Notes: generated by a model not told the origin, from the letters alone. Positions 13,801 through 25,026 are shown, counted from the stretch's first letter. The stretch: DNA of 64,000 bases from Gibbula magus (GCA_936450465.1 OW388292.1:4731756-4795755), one strand, 5' to 3'. Made by a program: numbers and translations.

Positions 13801-16800
13801 CCCTGTATTACTAGGATAGTTGATGTTAGCTAACTAGAATTCAACCCTCATCTCATCGTCAACCAGCTTCATGGTCTACACGACCCTGTATTACTAGGAT
13901 AGTTGATGTTAACTTACTGGGATTCAACCCTCATCAACCAGCTTCATGGTTTACGTTCTGATACATCTCGACTCGTAACTTGGATAAATCACCGACTTGG
14001 TCAGCTTAAGCTATGACATTCCTTAAATTTTTATTCACGACTTGGCCTCATTGAATATATAAAATATCCTGCTTTATGTCGAGATGTTATTGGTGTGGGA
14101 TCTCAGTCGTGAATATGTACTGAAGAAGCGGATATGAGTTTCGATTGAAGCCATTTGATTGGATTAAAGTTCAAGCAAGGTAGTTTACAAGTCGTGAATG
14201 AATCCAGGGTAGACGTGAGCTACACCCTGTCAGTTATATATTGGTAGTCCAAGAGATGTTGAAACTAACCTGAGTTATATATTGGTAGTCCAGGGGAGGT
14301 TGAAACTAACCTGAGTTATATATTGGTAGTCCAAGAGATGTTGAAACTAACCTGAGTTATATATTGGTAGTCCAGGGGAGGTTGAAACTAACCTGAGTTA
14401 TATATTGGTAGTCCAGGGGAGGTTGAAACTAACCTGAGTTGTATATTGGTAGTCCAGGGGAGGTTGAAACTAACCTGAGTTATATATTGGTAGGCCAGGG
14501 GAGGTTGAAACTAACCTGAGATCGTTATATATTGGTAGTCCAGGGGAGGTTGAAACTGACCTGAGATCGTATTCAGCTAACGTTTTAATGTCTGATAGAG
14601 AACGATGAACCAGTAAATGCGCATGTATAAGAGCCTATATAGCACCCATTGGATACTGTCCATAGATCCGAGACAGGGTTGTTGGGATAAAACAAAGGTT
14701 CTGGACGTGAGCGTTTATTCACCACATGCTGCTGGATGTCTATAGGTCCTAACCAGAGCAAAGATACCAACAAATTTGCAAATGCCTGTTTGCAGCTTCT
14801 ACAGGCCTTCCAGAGTCAGGACGTGACGGGCATCCTGCACATTGATGTGGTCAGCATCGCCTCAAACAGGGTGCTGGTCACTTTCGAGGTGGCGGTGGAC
14901 AAGGTGAACTCGGGTGGACGTCAGTACCTGCAGAGTCAGTACAACCAAGGACTGACCAATATCGCCCACTGGGACGAGGCGGAGGGACTGGTCAAACTGA
15001 AGGGAACCAACCTCGTGCTGGGGACGAATGGGAGCATCGCCCTCTATATCAGACCCATCAGTGGTGAGTTACATGTATATCGAACTCATCAGTGGTGAGT
15101 TACTTGTATATCAGACCTTTCAGTGGTGAGTTATATTACTTGTATATCAAACTCATCAATGGTGAGTAACTTGTATCTCCAACCCATCAGTTGTTAGTTA
15201 CTTACATACCCAACCCATCAATGGTGAGTTACTTGTATATCCAACCCATCAATGGTGAGTTACTTGTATCTCCAACCCATTGGTTGTGAGTTACTTATAT
15301 ACCCAACTCATCAAAGGTGAGTTACTTGTATATCCAACCCATCAATGGTGAGTTACTTGTATATCCAAACCATCAGTGGTGAGTTAGTTGTATATCCAAT
15401 CCATCAATGATGAGTTACTTGTATATCCAACTCATCAGTGGTGAGTTACTTGTATATCCAACCCATCAGTGGTGAGTTACTTGTATATCAAACCCATCAG
15501 TGGTGAGTCACTTGTATATCCAACCCATCAGTGGTGAGTTACTTGTATATCCAACCCATCAGTGGTGAGTTACTTGTATATCAAACCCATCAGTGGTGAG
15601 TTACTTGTATATCCAACCCATCAGTGGTGAGTTACTTGTATATCCAACACGTCAGTGGTGTTTTGCCGTTAAATACCATATCCTAAAAACTCTACAAGTC
15701 TACAGGAACTTATGTTTTATTTCTCTTGTGCATCCGTGTATTGTTTACATTGATTGTATGACATATAATAAATATTGCAACATCAAATTTAACATCCTTT
15801 TACCACGTATATCTTTAAATTCAAATTATTCATAAATGTATTTTTTCTCACGACCTAATTTACACTTTACATAAACAAACATCATGTTTTAACATAAATA
15901 AAAATGTCAGTCAAGAGTCAAACAAAGTTCACATGTAGAAGCACTTAAACTTTTCAAACTGACCTTAACTAGAGCTTACATTGATCTTATTTTTATTTTA
16001 TTTTATATTATATATACAAAATAGAACTTTAATTTTAACAAAAAGAAGATATTCTACTACAGATGCGAAGATACGAGTATCAATAAATACTCACATTGAA
16101 ACTACGTTGTGTAAGAAGAAAGTCCACATTTTCTATTCATCAGAGTTCCCAAAATAATTACCAATTAGATAGAAAAGTAGATAATACAGGTTGGTCGTCT
16201 CCTAGATATATAACGATCTCATCTCATCTCATCTCATCTCATCTCATCTCATCACGTCATCGTATTGCTACATGACGTCATTCTATAGCTTTGTTGCCTC
16301 ACTAACTGAATAGAATAAATGACTAGCTATAGCATACGAGTTTATTTCACTTACTAGGATAGTATGTTATTCGAATCAGTGATTATGTTTCGTAAAATCT
16401 CAATGTTTAATTAAACAAATTATCAAATGATATAGTCGACAATGTAGTACTGATGTGAATAACTCATGCACGTGACGATCGACACACGGTAGTGTTTTCC
16501 TGGGAGCCCACCTCTCCTGAACGATGATGTTTAAAGAATCGAATGTCTCCGGTGGTTGAAATGTGTGCCTTGACAAATGGTTTTGTATTTTTTAAAACAA
16601 TGCAATCATTTTAATATTAAATGATGGACAATTAAAACAATCATATTTATAATTTGTTTGTAAGAGTTGTGTTTTAATGACAAAACTGAAGAAAGTAAAA
16701 GGGAAGGTGACTTATTATGAGTTTGAAACGGCGTCAGTGGCCAGGTGATCAATATTTACCTGCACTTTTACCTATCGGGTACGTACTGAGTATCAGAAAC

Positions 16801-18625
16801 TTTAATAATACTGCGAAAAAAACATCAACATGTAAATTCATGTACCAAAAATACATACATCCAGCTTATAAACTATTTGATAGGTATAAGTTTTACATAC
16901 TTGGTTCTGCCTTCTATGTTGCCTGTAATTCTGCTGATATTTAAAGCACCTGTATATTTCAGAAACGAACCACTGCGTGGAGCGGCAGCACAACTACTGC
17001 GGCCTGAACGCCAGGTGCACCCACAGCATGCGTTCCTTCACGTGCCGCTGCGAGGACGGGTACGACGACGTATCCCCGGACAAGACGCGCAGCCCCGGCG
17101 AACTGTGCGCTGGTGAGCAAACACTGACTGGGTTTATCGCTAAATATTGTCCTGTTGTACTCACGAATATTTGAGGTGTAATGTATCGTCAAGTACGACG
17201 CTAATACATCAAATAAAACTTCGGCATACCATTACTTGACAATATGTTTGTTTATAAAGATAATGAAATGGTTCAGAAAGGAACCCAGAGGGAAGATGAA
17301 GCAACAGGGTTGTATACACATCCACAGGTCTTCATGCCTAATCTACAGTTTGAAGCTTTCTTCTCACATACGTCATTTGGCGCACTTGTGAGACTAAGTT
17401 ATATTTTTGAAACATTATTAGTTTATCTTTATGAACAACTGTTCTTTAATGTTTTATGACGTCCTATACCAATCAGTCGTCAATGAATGAAAGGTTTCGA
17501 CAACATCTTTTATTAACTTTATTTCCATATATTATTAAAAAGTTCACTCAATGTCGAACCTTGTCTGTCGTAATTAAAACAGCGATTTCATCACCCCATA
17601 TAAGGACATACACATTAAACGTATCTGACTCTCATTAATGTTTGGTTTATACTTGTTTACAAAACATATTTTTGTCAAAGACATTCAAAATCAACTTTTT
17701 ATCCTGCAGTCACCAGTATTTGGTTTTGGAAAGTTTGGTAGCGTTTTGTTTGGAGGTTAGTTCAGTTCCGACCGTGTAATACTGCAGTTACAGCTTCTGT
17801 AACGCTTAATTGATATAGCATTGTACCTGATAAACAGTGTTCTACGTTCCAGTGGCGTGTCCTTGTCGCAACAACGGCACGTGTGAAGCTGTGGGGGGCA
17901 GTGTCGTGTGCAGGTGAGGCACTATGCGTTTCCTTCTTCCCAGTTTAGAAACACTTTCGCTAAAAAAATCTGACACTTTGTAAATTTAGTGAAATATATT
18001 ACACATCTTTAAGTTTTTTTTACCTAGAGTTTTCGTTTGGCTTTCAGTTGTCTTGAATTTGTATTTTATATGTTTGGACTTTATGTATGTTATGTGATAA
18101 TGCTATTGTACCACCAACATGTTGTTTGATAATAAAAAAAACTGAATTCAGCGTCATTCAGTTTAAGTTCTTATTTCAATCTTTGCTTGCTGGCCTAAAT
18201 TATTGAATATCTTATTCCCTTATCTCACAGGTGCCCCCAGTGGTTTATTGGTGGAAGTTGTGAGATAAACGGCAAAGGTGAGCATACATGAACAGATTCA
18301 AGCTGGAACAAACTGTGACTTTAATGATTAAGCTTGCGAACGAAGTAAAAAATATGCATAACATGTAAGTTACTTGAACTTTACACATAAAAATGGATAG
18401 TAGATGCAAGTAAAGAAATGATTTTGTAAACGTTAACTGCCTCAATGTCTAATTCCCAGCTCATTAATTATTCTGTCTGTCTGTCCCTAGACCTGCTGAT
18501 CATCTGTGTGAGTGTCCTGGGGGGCCTCCTCGTCCTCACGCTCCTCATGTGCCTCGTCTGTATCTGCGCCGTCAAGAACAGGTGCGTGGACTGTAGTCCT
18601 CAATCTTCCCTAATATATACCGGCG

Positions 18626-18668
<43 letters not shown>

Positions 18669-20180
18669 CTAAAACTACCATTAAGCGTGTGTGTACTGGC
18701 CTAAGTACAGTTGATAATGTGTTTGCCATCATAGGTACCAGTATGAACACGGGTTAAAACTATTTCTCTCATGATACAAAAAATACCCCCAAAATCTTTG
18801 TGTTATTCTTAAGCCAACTCGTTCCAGTATTAATAGAATAAGTATACTTTATCTGAGACGTTTACACTGCCTGTATATTTGAAAATACAAATATACAATC
18901 ATTTTATTTAATATTTCCCGCATGTTAACAGAAAGTCGAGCAGGTCAAGCACCGTGGGAGTGGGCAGTCTGGACACCAGTGTGGTCAAGCTGCCCCGGGT
19001 CTGGATGGACGGTAGTCGCCCTTATGAACTACCGCCCCGCGATACGCGTCGCTGGAGCTACGTATCCGAGCCGATACGCTACGTGGACGAATACGTAGGT
19101 TCATGAAACCATGATCAAACTCATTGCATTTATATGGAACATTAACATGAACTCATTATAATTAAAGACCATTAAGGAGTGTAAACATTTTAATTCAGTT
19201 GTGTTTTAAAACATATTCAAATGTTTCAAATTTTGAAAAGTATTCATTATGTGGACTCCTCAATGTAAAAATATATGTGTAGACAGCAGCTGCCATGTAG
19301 ATGTGTTGTCGTAAGGTCGTATAGATTGTTAATAGAACCCCGCCTCATATATGTACGTATTGAACATGTTTCTCTATGACGACACTACAACACACTTGCA
19401 GATGATGGACGACTACGTGCACGCCGAGACGTTACCGCTGCCCCGCTCTCACGACGCTAAGAAGAGGTTCTATCCCGCTTACGGGGTAATTCTCTTTTAT
19501 ATATTACTTTCTTATTTGATGGTGCTTTTATTCCCCCTGTTCATTCAGACCTTTACAGTAATTTTCTATCATATGATACAATGTTTAATACAAAATTACC
19601 CTATACAAGGATGAAATATTGATATAGGTACATTCTATGTCCTGTGTATTATATGAATGTTCTATAGGTCTAGGAATAAGTTCTTCCTCAATAATATACA
19701 ACACCTAGAGTATCAAGTGCAACCACGCGGATTGAGAGACTTTAGATAGAGTATGTTTGTGTATTATAAAGCTGTGTGATGTGTACATTTTGATTAGCGA
19801 CCGGACCTTTTTTGCTATGATCTTCTATATTATCAGTATATGGATACACGTACAATTGATACTGCAGAATCTAGTTTAAGAATGAATAATTTTCAAATTA
19901 TACTGGAATGTAGTTTGTTCGATGTTTGGAACTAGACATGTTGAACCATACCTTTATGTACTCCTGTCGGCACTGTTGCCTGAACATTCGTGTAACGAGT
20001 CGTGATTCAGAAATAAAGTAATGTGTCATCACATAGTAAATATACATTTCATTTGTTCCCCTAGCCATTTTATATATACATTTTACAGTTTATTGAATAA
20101 ATATACAACGTCTCATTTGTCCCCAGAACCAGGCCTATAGCAGCTCAACACTCAACATCCGTCCAGGACCCCGACATTAA
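7421..20180 (+). CDS. EGF-SEA-EGF-EGF transmembrane mucin-like protein, ten exons, 5' end missing
   Basis: Exons 7421-7897, 9156-9265, 14757-15063, 16963-17112, 17853-17913, 18231-18277, 18491-18581, 18932-19094, 19402-19485, 20127-20180. All introns are GT-AG and all phases agree, giving about 513 residues ending in TAA. Visible order: Ser/Thr/Asp-rich stalk (~1-115), six-Cys EGF-like module, SEA domain, two EGF modules, one transmembrane helix, then a ~100-residue cytoplasmic tail with many Tyr and Arg. EGF-SEA-EGF-TM is the layout of transmembrane mucins such as MUC13/MUC17 (known), so a cell-surface glycoprotein at an epithelium or sensory surface is a reasonable inference. The SEA strand has SNRVLV where cleaving SEA domains carry GSVVV, so autoproteolysis is doubtful. 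No signal peptide is seen; at least one upstream exon must exist because the first exon enters in phase 1. I cannot name an orthologue. Confidence 0.85.
8087..8460. repeat. 10-bp GTAGT(A/G)C(G/A)AT minisatellite, ~37 copies
   Basis: Units GTAGTGCGAT, GTAGTACAAT and GTAGTACGAT alternate, often as 20-bp dimers, with GCTATTTAGT and GCGATTTAGT variants. The minus-strand Tyr/Thr/His-rich open frames are repeat artefacts. Confidence 0.95.
8839..8893 (+). CDS. Possible alternative first exon with signal peptide (speculative)
   Basis: An ATG opens 18 codons (MFVFLVIFIYFETAKSML) that look like a short signal peptide. They are followed by G|GTAAAT, a phase-1 donor. The next exon of the SEA/EGF gene (9156) accepts phase 1, so an internal promoter could yield a form whose signal peptide leads directly into the SEA domain. 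No promoter element was identified and chance cannot be excluded in AT-rich sequence. Confidence 0.2.
9156..9265 (+). CDS. Exon: N-terminal part of the SEA domain
   Basis: Acceptor TGTTGCAG, donor CAAGTT|GTAAGT; phase 1 in, phase 0 out. Encodes AQYFTGQIELANEYTDDL and onwards, the typical opening strand and helix of a SEA domain (F-x-G-x-I, then Y-T-D-D-L and S-E-A-Y). Confidence 0.85.
9266..10227 (+). other. Intron sequence, no gene seen
   Basis: First part of the 5.5-kb intron that splits the SEA domain. AT-rich, with no supported exon on either strand. Confidence 0.65.
10228..13945. repeat. 83-bp minisatellite, ~45 copies, inside the SEA-splitting intron
   Basis: Unit of 83 bp starting CCCTGTATTACTAGGATAGT and containing the perfect palindrome GTTAGCTAAC and GAATTC/GGATTC variants. 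Variant markers (CTTATTTGCTCT, CCCACATC, GGTCTAC/GCTCTAC/GGCCTAC, GTTTATGTAAGC) recur in the same order around 10.63, 11.04, 12.29 and 12.71 kb, so multi-unit blocks have been duplicated. The array is highly homogeneous until the last, decaying copy at about 13.9 kb. It is not a CRISPR array because the units abut without spacers. Confidence 0.97.
14231..14568. repeat. 41-bp minisatellite, ~8 copies
   Basis: Unit GTTATATATTGGTAGTCCAG followed by a ~21-bp segment ending CTAACCTGA. The final two junctions gain a GATC insertion. It lies in the same intron as the 83-bp array. Confidence 0.93.
14757..15063 (+). CDS. Exon: C-terminal part of the SEA domain
   Basis: Continues the SEA domain: a Leu-rich helix, DVTGILHIDVVSI, then SNRVLVTFEVAV and a closing LVLGTNGSIALYI strand. 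Start 14757 (after TAACCAG) keeps phase 0 with the previous exon. An alternative acceptor at 14746 (CTATAG) is phase 1 and would need an unseen exon. The donor is ATCAGTG|GTGAGT (phase 1). The autoproteolysis motif GSVVV is replaced by SNRVLV. Confidence 0.8.
15054..15664 (+). repeat. 31-bp minisatellite made of tandem 5' splice sites, ~19 copies
   Basis: Unit ATCAGTGGTGAGTTACTTGT plus ATATCCAACCC, 31 bp. The first copy is the 3' end of the SEA exon with its donor CAGTG|GTGAGT, so the array is an amplified exon-intron junction. Most units keep CAGTGGTGAGT; a few are damaged (GTTGTTAGT, TTGTGAGT, GATGAGT). Using the second donor would place TG next to the A of the following exon and create a TGA stop; later donors read through an earlier in-frame TGA. 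Confidence 0.93.
15665..16962 (+). other. Intron remainder, no exon seen
   Basis: AT-rich intron sequence with a pentanucleotide (ATCTC)n tract at 16216-16253. It ends in the acceptor TATATTTCAG at 16953-16962. Confidence 0.7.
16963..17112 (+). CDS. Exon: EGF domain (six Cys)
   Basis: A GC-richer exon of 150 nt, phase 1-1. It encodes NHCVERQHNYCGLNARC and then FTCRCEDGY with a late sixth Cys, a classical EGF pattern. It is flanked by TTTCAG and GCTG|GTGAGC. A whole domain on one symmetric exon is usual for EGF modules. Confidence 0.92.
17113..17852 (+). other. Intron, no other gene seen
   Basis: GT-AG intron of 740 bp. Open frames within it have no splice or family support. Confidence 0.75.
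17853..17913 (+). CDS. Exon: first half of the membrane-proximal EGF domain
   Basis: 61 nt, phase 1 in and phase 2 out. Encodes CPCRNNGTCEAVGGSVVC (C1 to C4 of an EGF module) and splices to the exon at 18231 within the codon before C5. Confidence 0.88.
18231..18277 (+). CDS. Exon: second half of the membrane-proximal EGF domain
   Basis: 47 nt, phase 2 in and phase 1 out. Encodes CPQWFIGGSCEING, the C5-x8-C6 end of the EGF module. Acceptor TATCTCACAG, donor AAAG|GTGAGC. Confidence 0.88.
18491..18581 (+). CDS. Exon: transmembrane helix
   Basis: 91 nt, phase 1 in and phase 2 out. Encodes a ~24-residue hydrophobic stretch (LLIICVSVLGGLLVLTLLMC and on) followed by a Lys-Asn-Arg stop-transfer signal, giving type I topology. 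The Cys residues near the inner face could be palmitoylated (inference). Confidence 0.9.
18629..18667. repeat. (TA)n microsatellite
   Basis: About 20 TA units, 48 bp after the transmembrane exon's donor. Confidence 0.97.
18932..19094 (+). CDS. Exon: cytoplasmic tail, part 1
   Basis: 163 nt, phase 2 in and phase 0 out. A Ser/Arg-rich juxtamembrane start (RKSSRSSTVG) leads into Pro/Arg/Tyr-rich sequence with RPYELPPR and YVDEY. The PPR and Tyr motifs could serve SH3 or SH2 partners (inference). Confidence 0.87.
19402..19485 (+). CDS. Exon: cytoplasmic tail, part 2
   Basis: 84 nt, phase 0-0, encoding MMDDYVHAETLPLPRS and then a basic Tyr-containing end. Acceptor ACACTTGCAG, donor ACGGG|GTAATT. 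Confidence 0.85.
19486..20126 (+). other. Last intron, no other gene seen
   Basis: AT-rich GT-AG intron ending in TTTGTCCCCAG. Confidence 0.75.
20127..20180 (+). CDS. Exon: cytoplasmic tail end and stop
   Basis: Encodes NQAYSSSTLNIRPGPRH then TAA. NQAY followed by Ser residues is a plausible phospho-Tyr or sorting motif (inference). Acceptor GTCCCCAG. Confidence 0.85.
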   Translation, partial: NQAYSSSTLNIRPGPRH

Positions 20181-21600
20181 ACTTGGGAGAGCAAAAACAA
20201 CTAGATTCTCTGACTTTCTATTGCACTTACTGTCATAGTACGAGTTGTTCTGTAAACATTAAAATAATGTTTTAGAGTAGAATATCCTCATTGTGATGTA
20301 TGAGATTGTATTAATTTTTATTTTAATTTCATGCCGTGAACTTTATTCATACACTGGCTACACGAGTGTTTCGAAGACTTTCTCGTGTCGTGAAGCTAAC
20401 AGCCTGGTCGATCCATGTAGCTCGACTCCACGACTTAGTCTGTAATCGACATCTTTATTTGCAGTGTATACATGTCTAGATGCGTTCAAGTTAAAAGTAT
20501 GTTCAATGAGTATACAAGCCCAAGGAACTAAAGAAACCTGAACAATTGATCAAGAGAATAAAAGTGATCAATACGAGTATAGAGTTTAATTTATGTTCTT
20601 GTTAGACATAAGTTAAAATTTTCCCTCCGCGGTGATTCATTAACGGTCTTAGTGAACAATTCATAAGAATTAATTCAGTTTTCAGTTTCCAAATGTCTTT
20701 ATAATATTTCGTCTGACTATATGAAATATCAAAGAAAGAAGAAACCAAAGTCAAAGCATGGTGGAATTTCTCGCAGCTAAAGGGAGGTAACTCCTCATCG
20801 TATGTCGACTGGTTCCTTGTGCATTGACTTTGTTATGTCGACGATCAGTTGTGTCTGGATTTATGATGAGATTTCATTTTGCATTTAACATTATTATCGG
20901 TTATAGATGACACATGTGATGGTGTCCGGGCAATGTTAGAACTTTCATTTGAAGTTGAGGCATATTTGTATTATCGAAATATATGACTTCTTACATTGGT
21001 GTGTATTGAGTCTTTATCATAGGCTACTCAAATCAAACATGAAGTTTTAAAATAGTTTCCTTTTCAACTTTTTAGGATTTTTATACATGACATTATGACT
21101 TATATAATTACACGTAGTTCCATTAATTTATATGATATCCCTGTACATACTATTGGACACATCTATATGTATATATAATGTTGTATATACTACGTGCATG
21201 TTCTAGTCGGTGTTCACGTGACGAGTCCAGTACTCTGTGTCTGTAAGATTATGTGTAAATAGTCCCTCCATCAACTCCATTCTTCGTCCTGAAATATAAA
21301 GTTCTCTATTTTGATTTTTTGTTAGGTTTTAACATACGTATAAACCTAAATAATCATGGTTGTATTAAGTTTCGATTTGCAATGATTTCATGTGTACCTT
21401 TTACGATAATTTTCGATATCAAAAATAATAAATTACGTTGAATTCAGTGTATCATCAAAAATATATATAGATATATGCTCTGCCTGTGCCAGAATATTGC
21501 CTTTGCTACTATTGTGTACATATTTCCTACTTTTATTACATGTTTATAATAAACCGATAGCCTGGAGTAGTCTGAGAATCAGAAATAAAGACATAAAATT
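20181..21600 (+). other. Probable 3' UTR and poly(A) signal candidates of the SEA/EGF gene
   Basis: No coding sequence. AATAAA hexamers occur at 20557-20562, 21548-21553 and 21584-21589; the transcript end could be any of them. Confidence 0.45.
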
Positions 21601-23345
21601 GTAACATGAAACCAGCGTCCTTGTGTTTACTTCTGATTACTCTGAGATGGACTTGGAATCATGTAGAAATATGATAAATAATCATATATATAATACCTTT
21701 CTTTGTTAATAAATCTGTCCATCTAGTATGACGCCTCCAATCCTCGGTAGGTATTGAGGTTATTTCTCCTAGCTGGTTGTGCACTTCAAGTTGTTGCTAT
21801 ATCTGTTCATCTGATACTGATATTCCATCCTCGGTAGCCACATGATTAGGTTTAGGAAGGGTTGGCCTATCAAATATATAACCACTGTTCGACATTATTC
21901 ACAAGTTTATTAAACACTCTTGATAAAAGTTCAAACTCACATTTTAAAGGAAGAAACAAAATCTCGCGATATATTTTGTCAACTGTATTGATTATCTCTT
22001 ATTCCATAAACACATGGAAGACTCAATTGCAACATCAAGCAACATTTCAATGGGAAATAGGTTTTATGTTAGGCTCAAGGTTTTCTAAAAGATATTTTCA
22101 TTTATTTAGCATGCGCTAAATGCATGTTTGGATTATACGCATCTGGTTTCATCTGAAATGGGAGTGGTCAATTTTGAGGTGATTTTCTAACAAGCATATA
22201 TCGATCATGAACTTTATTGAACATGTTCAGACATTCAGATTACTTAATTTTTCATTTAAAATGAGGAATTTTAGTGTCTACCGGTAACAAATAGTATACT
22301 GTTATTCCTTTAACACAGAAAAACGACAAAACTCAGATCGATATAGTTAGTTTACCTATAGGCCTACATTACATTAGAAAGCAAATGCATCATCGATAGC
22401 TAAATGGATTCAAACCGAGCCACATATATCGTGAGCTAATTTCTATTTTAGGCAGTAGGTCACTCTGAGAGTTCGAAAGCATGCTTAGAACATATCTGTC
22501 GGCTGCTGGTTACAAGCACTAGAAACCTCAGGCGAATGATGACGTCACGGGGAAAATCCCATTAGGAGCACGAATTCACAACAAAAGAGTTCCTCTCTTA
22601 TCTTACGAAAGTTGACAATATTCTCACGATATGTACAGCTACGAACTATATAAGAATATTTTGATCTTATTATAAGTATCTTTTAATTTATCGTAAGAAT
22701 TGTCGAAAGAGGATACTAATTCTTAGCTCTACGAATGGTTTGAGAGTAGGGCGCATGGTTGAGTATAGGCCTCGAGGTTTCTATATATATATGCATGTCA
22801 ACAATAACCGGCCTTCCTTTGAAGAAGAAAACAAATCTACCATGATGGGTTTTAATCATATATATAAAATGACGTAATGACTGATGTAGTTCACGATATC
22901 TTCCGGTTCAAGAGACCAGGGTTTACCCGAAAGGGGATTTTCTTTGTGTATTATCCTATTTTTACATGGTCTACGTTTAAACCGAAAATAGGAATCAGAC
23001 GACGAAGATGCACTACACTAGGTAAGATTTAAAATTGCTCTCTAAATATGATCATTTTCTTGTACAACTTAGTCTAAACTCGCACTTTATCTGAATTACA
23101 ACACCATGGTAAGCGATGAAATATATGGTAACTTGCAGATCCAGGAGTTTTTCACACTAAAGGGATTGAAGAGGGGGGCTTCCAAACTACAGGAATATAT
23201 ATCTATAGCGCGTTCGTGTGAGTCCTGATGATGGTGACGATTTAATGAGATAATTAAAACTTTTCTGATTCTGAACTGCTATGGGTTTAAGTGAATTTGA
23301 GAACAAACTGAGACACAAACATCCACCCATCCACACACACTAGCA
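21601..23345. other. Intergenic, no gene seen
   Basis: AT-rich. Two similar phrases containing CCATC/CCAATCCTCGGTAG lie near 21720-21840. A ~200-bp segment near 22800-23030 (CAGGGTTTACCCGAAAGGGG) resembles 56890-57110 (CAGGGTTTGCCGAACGGGG), so it is a dispersed repeat. Confidence 0.55.
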
Positions 23346-23379
23346 AACACACACACACACCCACACACTTGCACAAACG

Positions 23380-23411
<32 letters not shown>
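23346..23411. repeat. (CA)n microsatellite, interrupted
   Basis: CA dinucleotides with short interruptions (CCACACACTTGCACAAACGTT). Confidence 0.95.
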
Positions 23412-23415
<4 letters not shown>

Positions 23416-23507
23416 ACCTAGTGATGTTTATGATTTAGTAAAAATACACGGTTATGATATTTAAGTTTATCATCCAAACTGGCTCCCACAGTAGATATCG
23501 CTTGTGT

Positions 23508-23655
23508 GAGATGTAGAGGATATCTGTCTTTTCTTGTCTAATACCATATTTATCTCATCGAGTGAGGTAGAAAGGTTATATAAAATATGTAACTTTTGTA
23601 CCTCACGAGATGAGATAAACATGGTATTTGTCAAGAATTGACGGATATTCTATTT
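23508..23655. mobile_element. Foldback (MITE-like) element, ~150 bp
   Basis: The arms are inverted copies. The left contains ATACCATATTTATCTCATCG then GTGAGGTA; the reverse complement of the right contains ATACCATGTTTATCTCATCT then GTGAGGTA, with similarity extending about 55 bp. The short loop has no coding capacity. Confidence 0.7.
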
Positions 23656-23989
23656 ATCATATGATATTATCCATGTAATTACGTCCGAAAAGGGTCGTTT
23701 TCACGCCAAGCGGCCGCAAGGAACAGCCCGTCGCCACAGTAACACTGCCAAATCGCCGCGCGAGACCATTGTTTTATGACGTCAAATTACATCAGTCACC
23801 GTTCGCAGTTATTTTCACTGTAGCTAGACAGACAGTTTATTTCACTGATAAATCCCAGTATTTCACTGCTCGTCATATAATAACAAGCGATATCTACAAG
23901 CGATATCTACATTGAAGTCATCGCTACAATCAAATCGTCATAATCCTATTACATCATCAGTTAATGACATCACAAACCTTTTGCATCAC

Positions 23990-24030
23990 AAGATACAAGA
24001 TACAAGATACAAGATACAAGATACAAGATA
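23990..24030 (-). repeat. (CTTGTAT)n tail of a LINE 3' end
   Basis: Five to six AGATACA/ATACAAG heptamers. They adjoin the minus-strand LINE relic and sit where a non-LTR element's simple-repeat tail is expected. Confidence 0.75.
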
Positions 24031-24408
24031 TTTATTGTACATAAAACACCCATTGTGGGCAGTGTACAAAGTAGTTAACACATGTTAAGTAAATATATAC
24101 AAGAGCATTAATATATCTCAGGGTGAGACAATTATATCAAACAATGCACATTATAGATTGTACAATAATTAATCAATGTGGCTTAATCTCATTGAATACA
24201 TGTCATAAAGTATTTCACAAGTGATAGAAGCATGATGACTCTTGGGGTTTAGAATTGATGAGAGGAGCTCTTTCCTTGAGACCCCCACGAGACCAGTTGA
24301 TGAAATTAGTTTCGAGCGATAATGAGCATAATTTGGGCATTCAAATATGAAATGTTCTTCCGTTTCTGTAACACCCTGACTGCACTGTTGACAGAGGTCG
24401 TTTATGTT
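24031..24408 (-). pseudogene. LINE 3' end (RT C-terminal Cys/His motif), truncated
   Basis: Read on the minus strand from 24408, the frame encodes CQQCSQGVTETEEHF then ECPNYAHYR and stops at about 24169. C-x2-C...E-x-x-H...C is the C-terminal motif of many non-LTR retrotransposon polyproteins. A short 3' UTR follows and then the heptamer tail. It is a 5'-truncated copy. Confidence 0.75.
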
Positions 24409-24420
24409 ATGTGATTAATT

Positions 24421-25026
24421 ATGCACTGATATAACGCTATTTAGGTTCATGTATAGCACTGGCACATCTTTAAGGTCCTAAAAAACTATTATATTATCAA
24501 TACAAATTATTACGTGAACACTAAAATAAAGTACAATTGCAAGATTGGGAAGACATATTTACACATTAAATCTCCTTCACTTCTCCGAATATCCGCCTTA
24601 ATTTACCACCGGCGACTTGTGCCAAATCCAAATTCATCTGAAACAGCATATTGCGAAAATGAAAAGTGTAGTTATTTTGTCCCATATTATTGCTAAATTA
24701 AAAAAAATGTCATATGAATTCTTTGGTATCTATTACCAGAATGGATTTAAACGTTTAACCAAAACTGAATAGTTTGGTATGAGGAAACTATGTACAACGA
24801 AACTCGTCCGAGTGCCATATACACTGTAACATTGGATGTCTGCCTACAATTAAACATGTTTTACGTGAAAATATAATACTAAGATGGCAATATGAATCTA
24901 CAACATAAATGACAGCTAGAATGTCATCAAATCATTGTTCTTTAGCTGACAATCGGCCAGTCCTTCTTAAGCACACCATGTTTTCCCATGCATTTCCAAA
25001 TTAATAAATGGCTTTTAAATACTTGT
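24421..25026. other. No gene seen
   Basis: AT-rich sequence between the LINE relic and the TIR element. Confidence 0.5.

Noticed and set aside
10228..13945. CRISPR-like regular array
   Set aside because: Units of 83 bp abut directly with no unique spacers, the sequence is eukaryotic, and there are no cas genes.
14746..14756. Upstream acceptor for the second SEA exon at 14746
   Set aside because: It is phase 1 while the preceding exon ends in phase 0. It would need an unseen extra exon in the repeat-filled intron. Kept only as an alternative.
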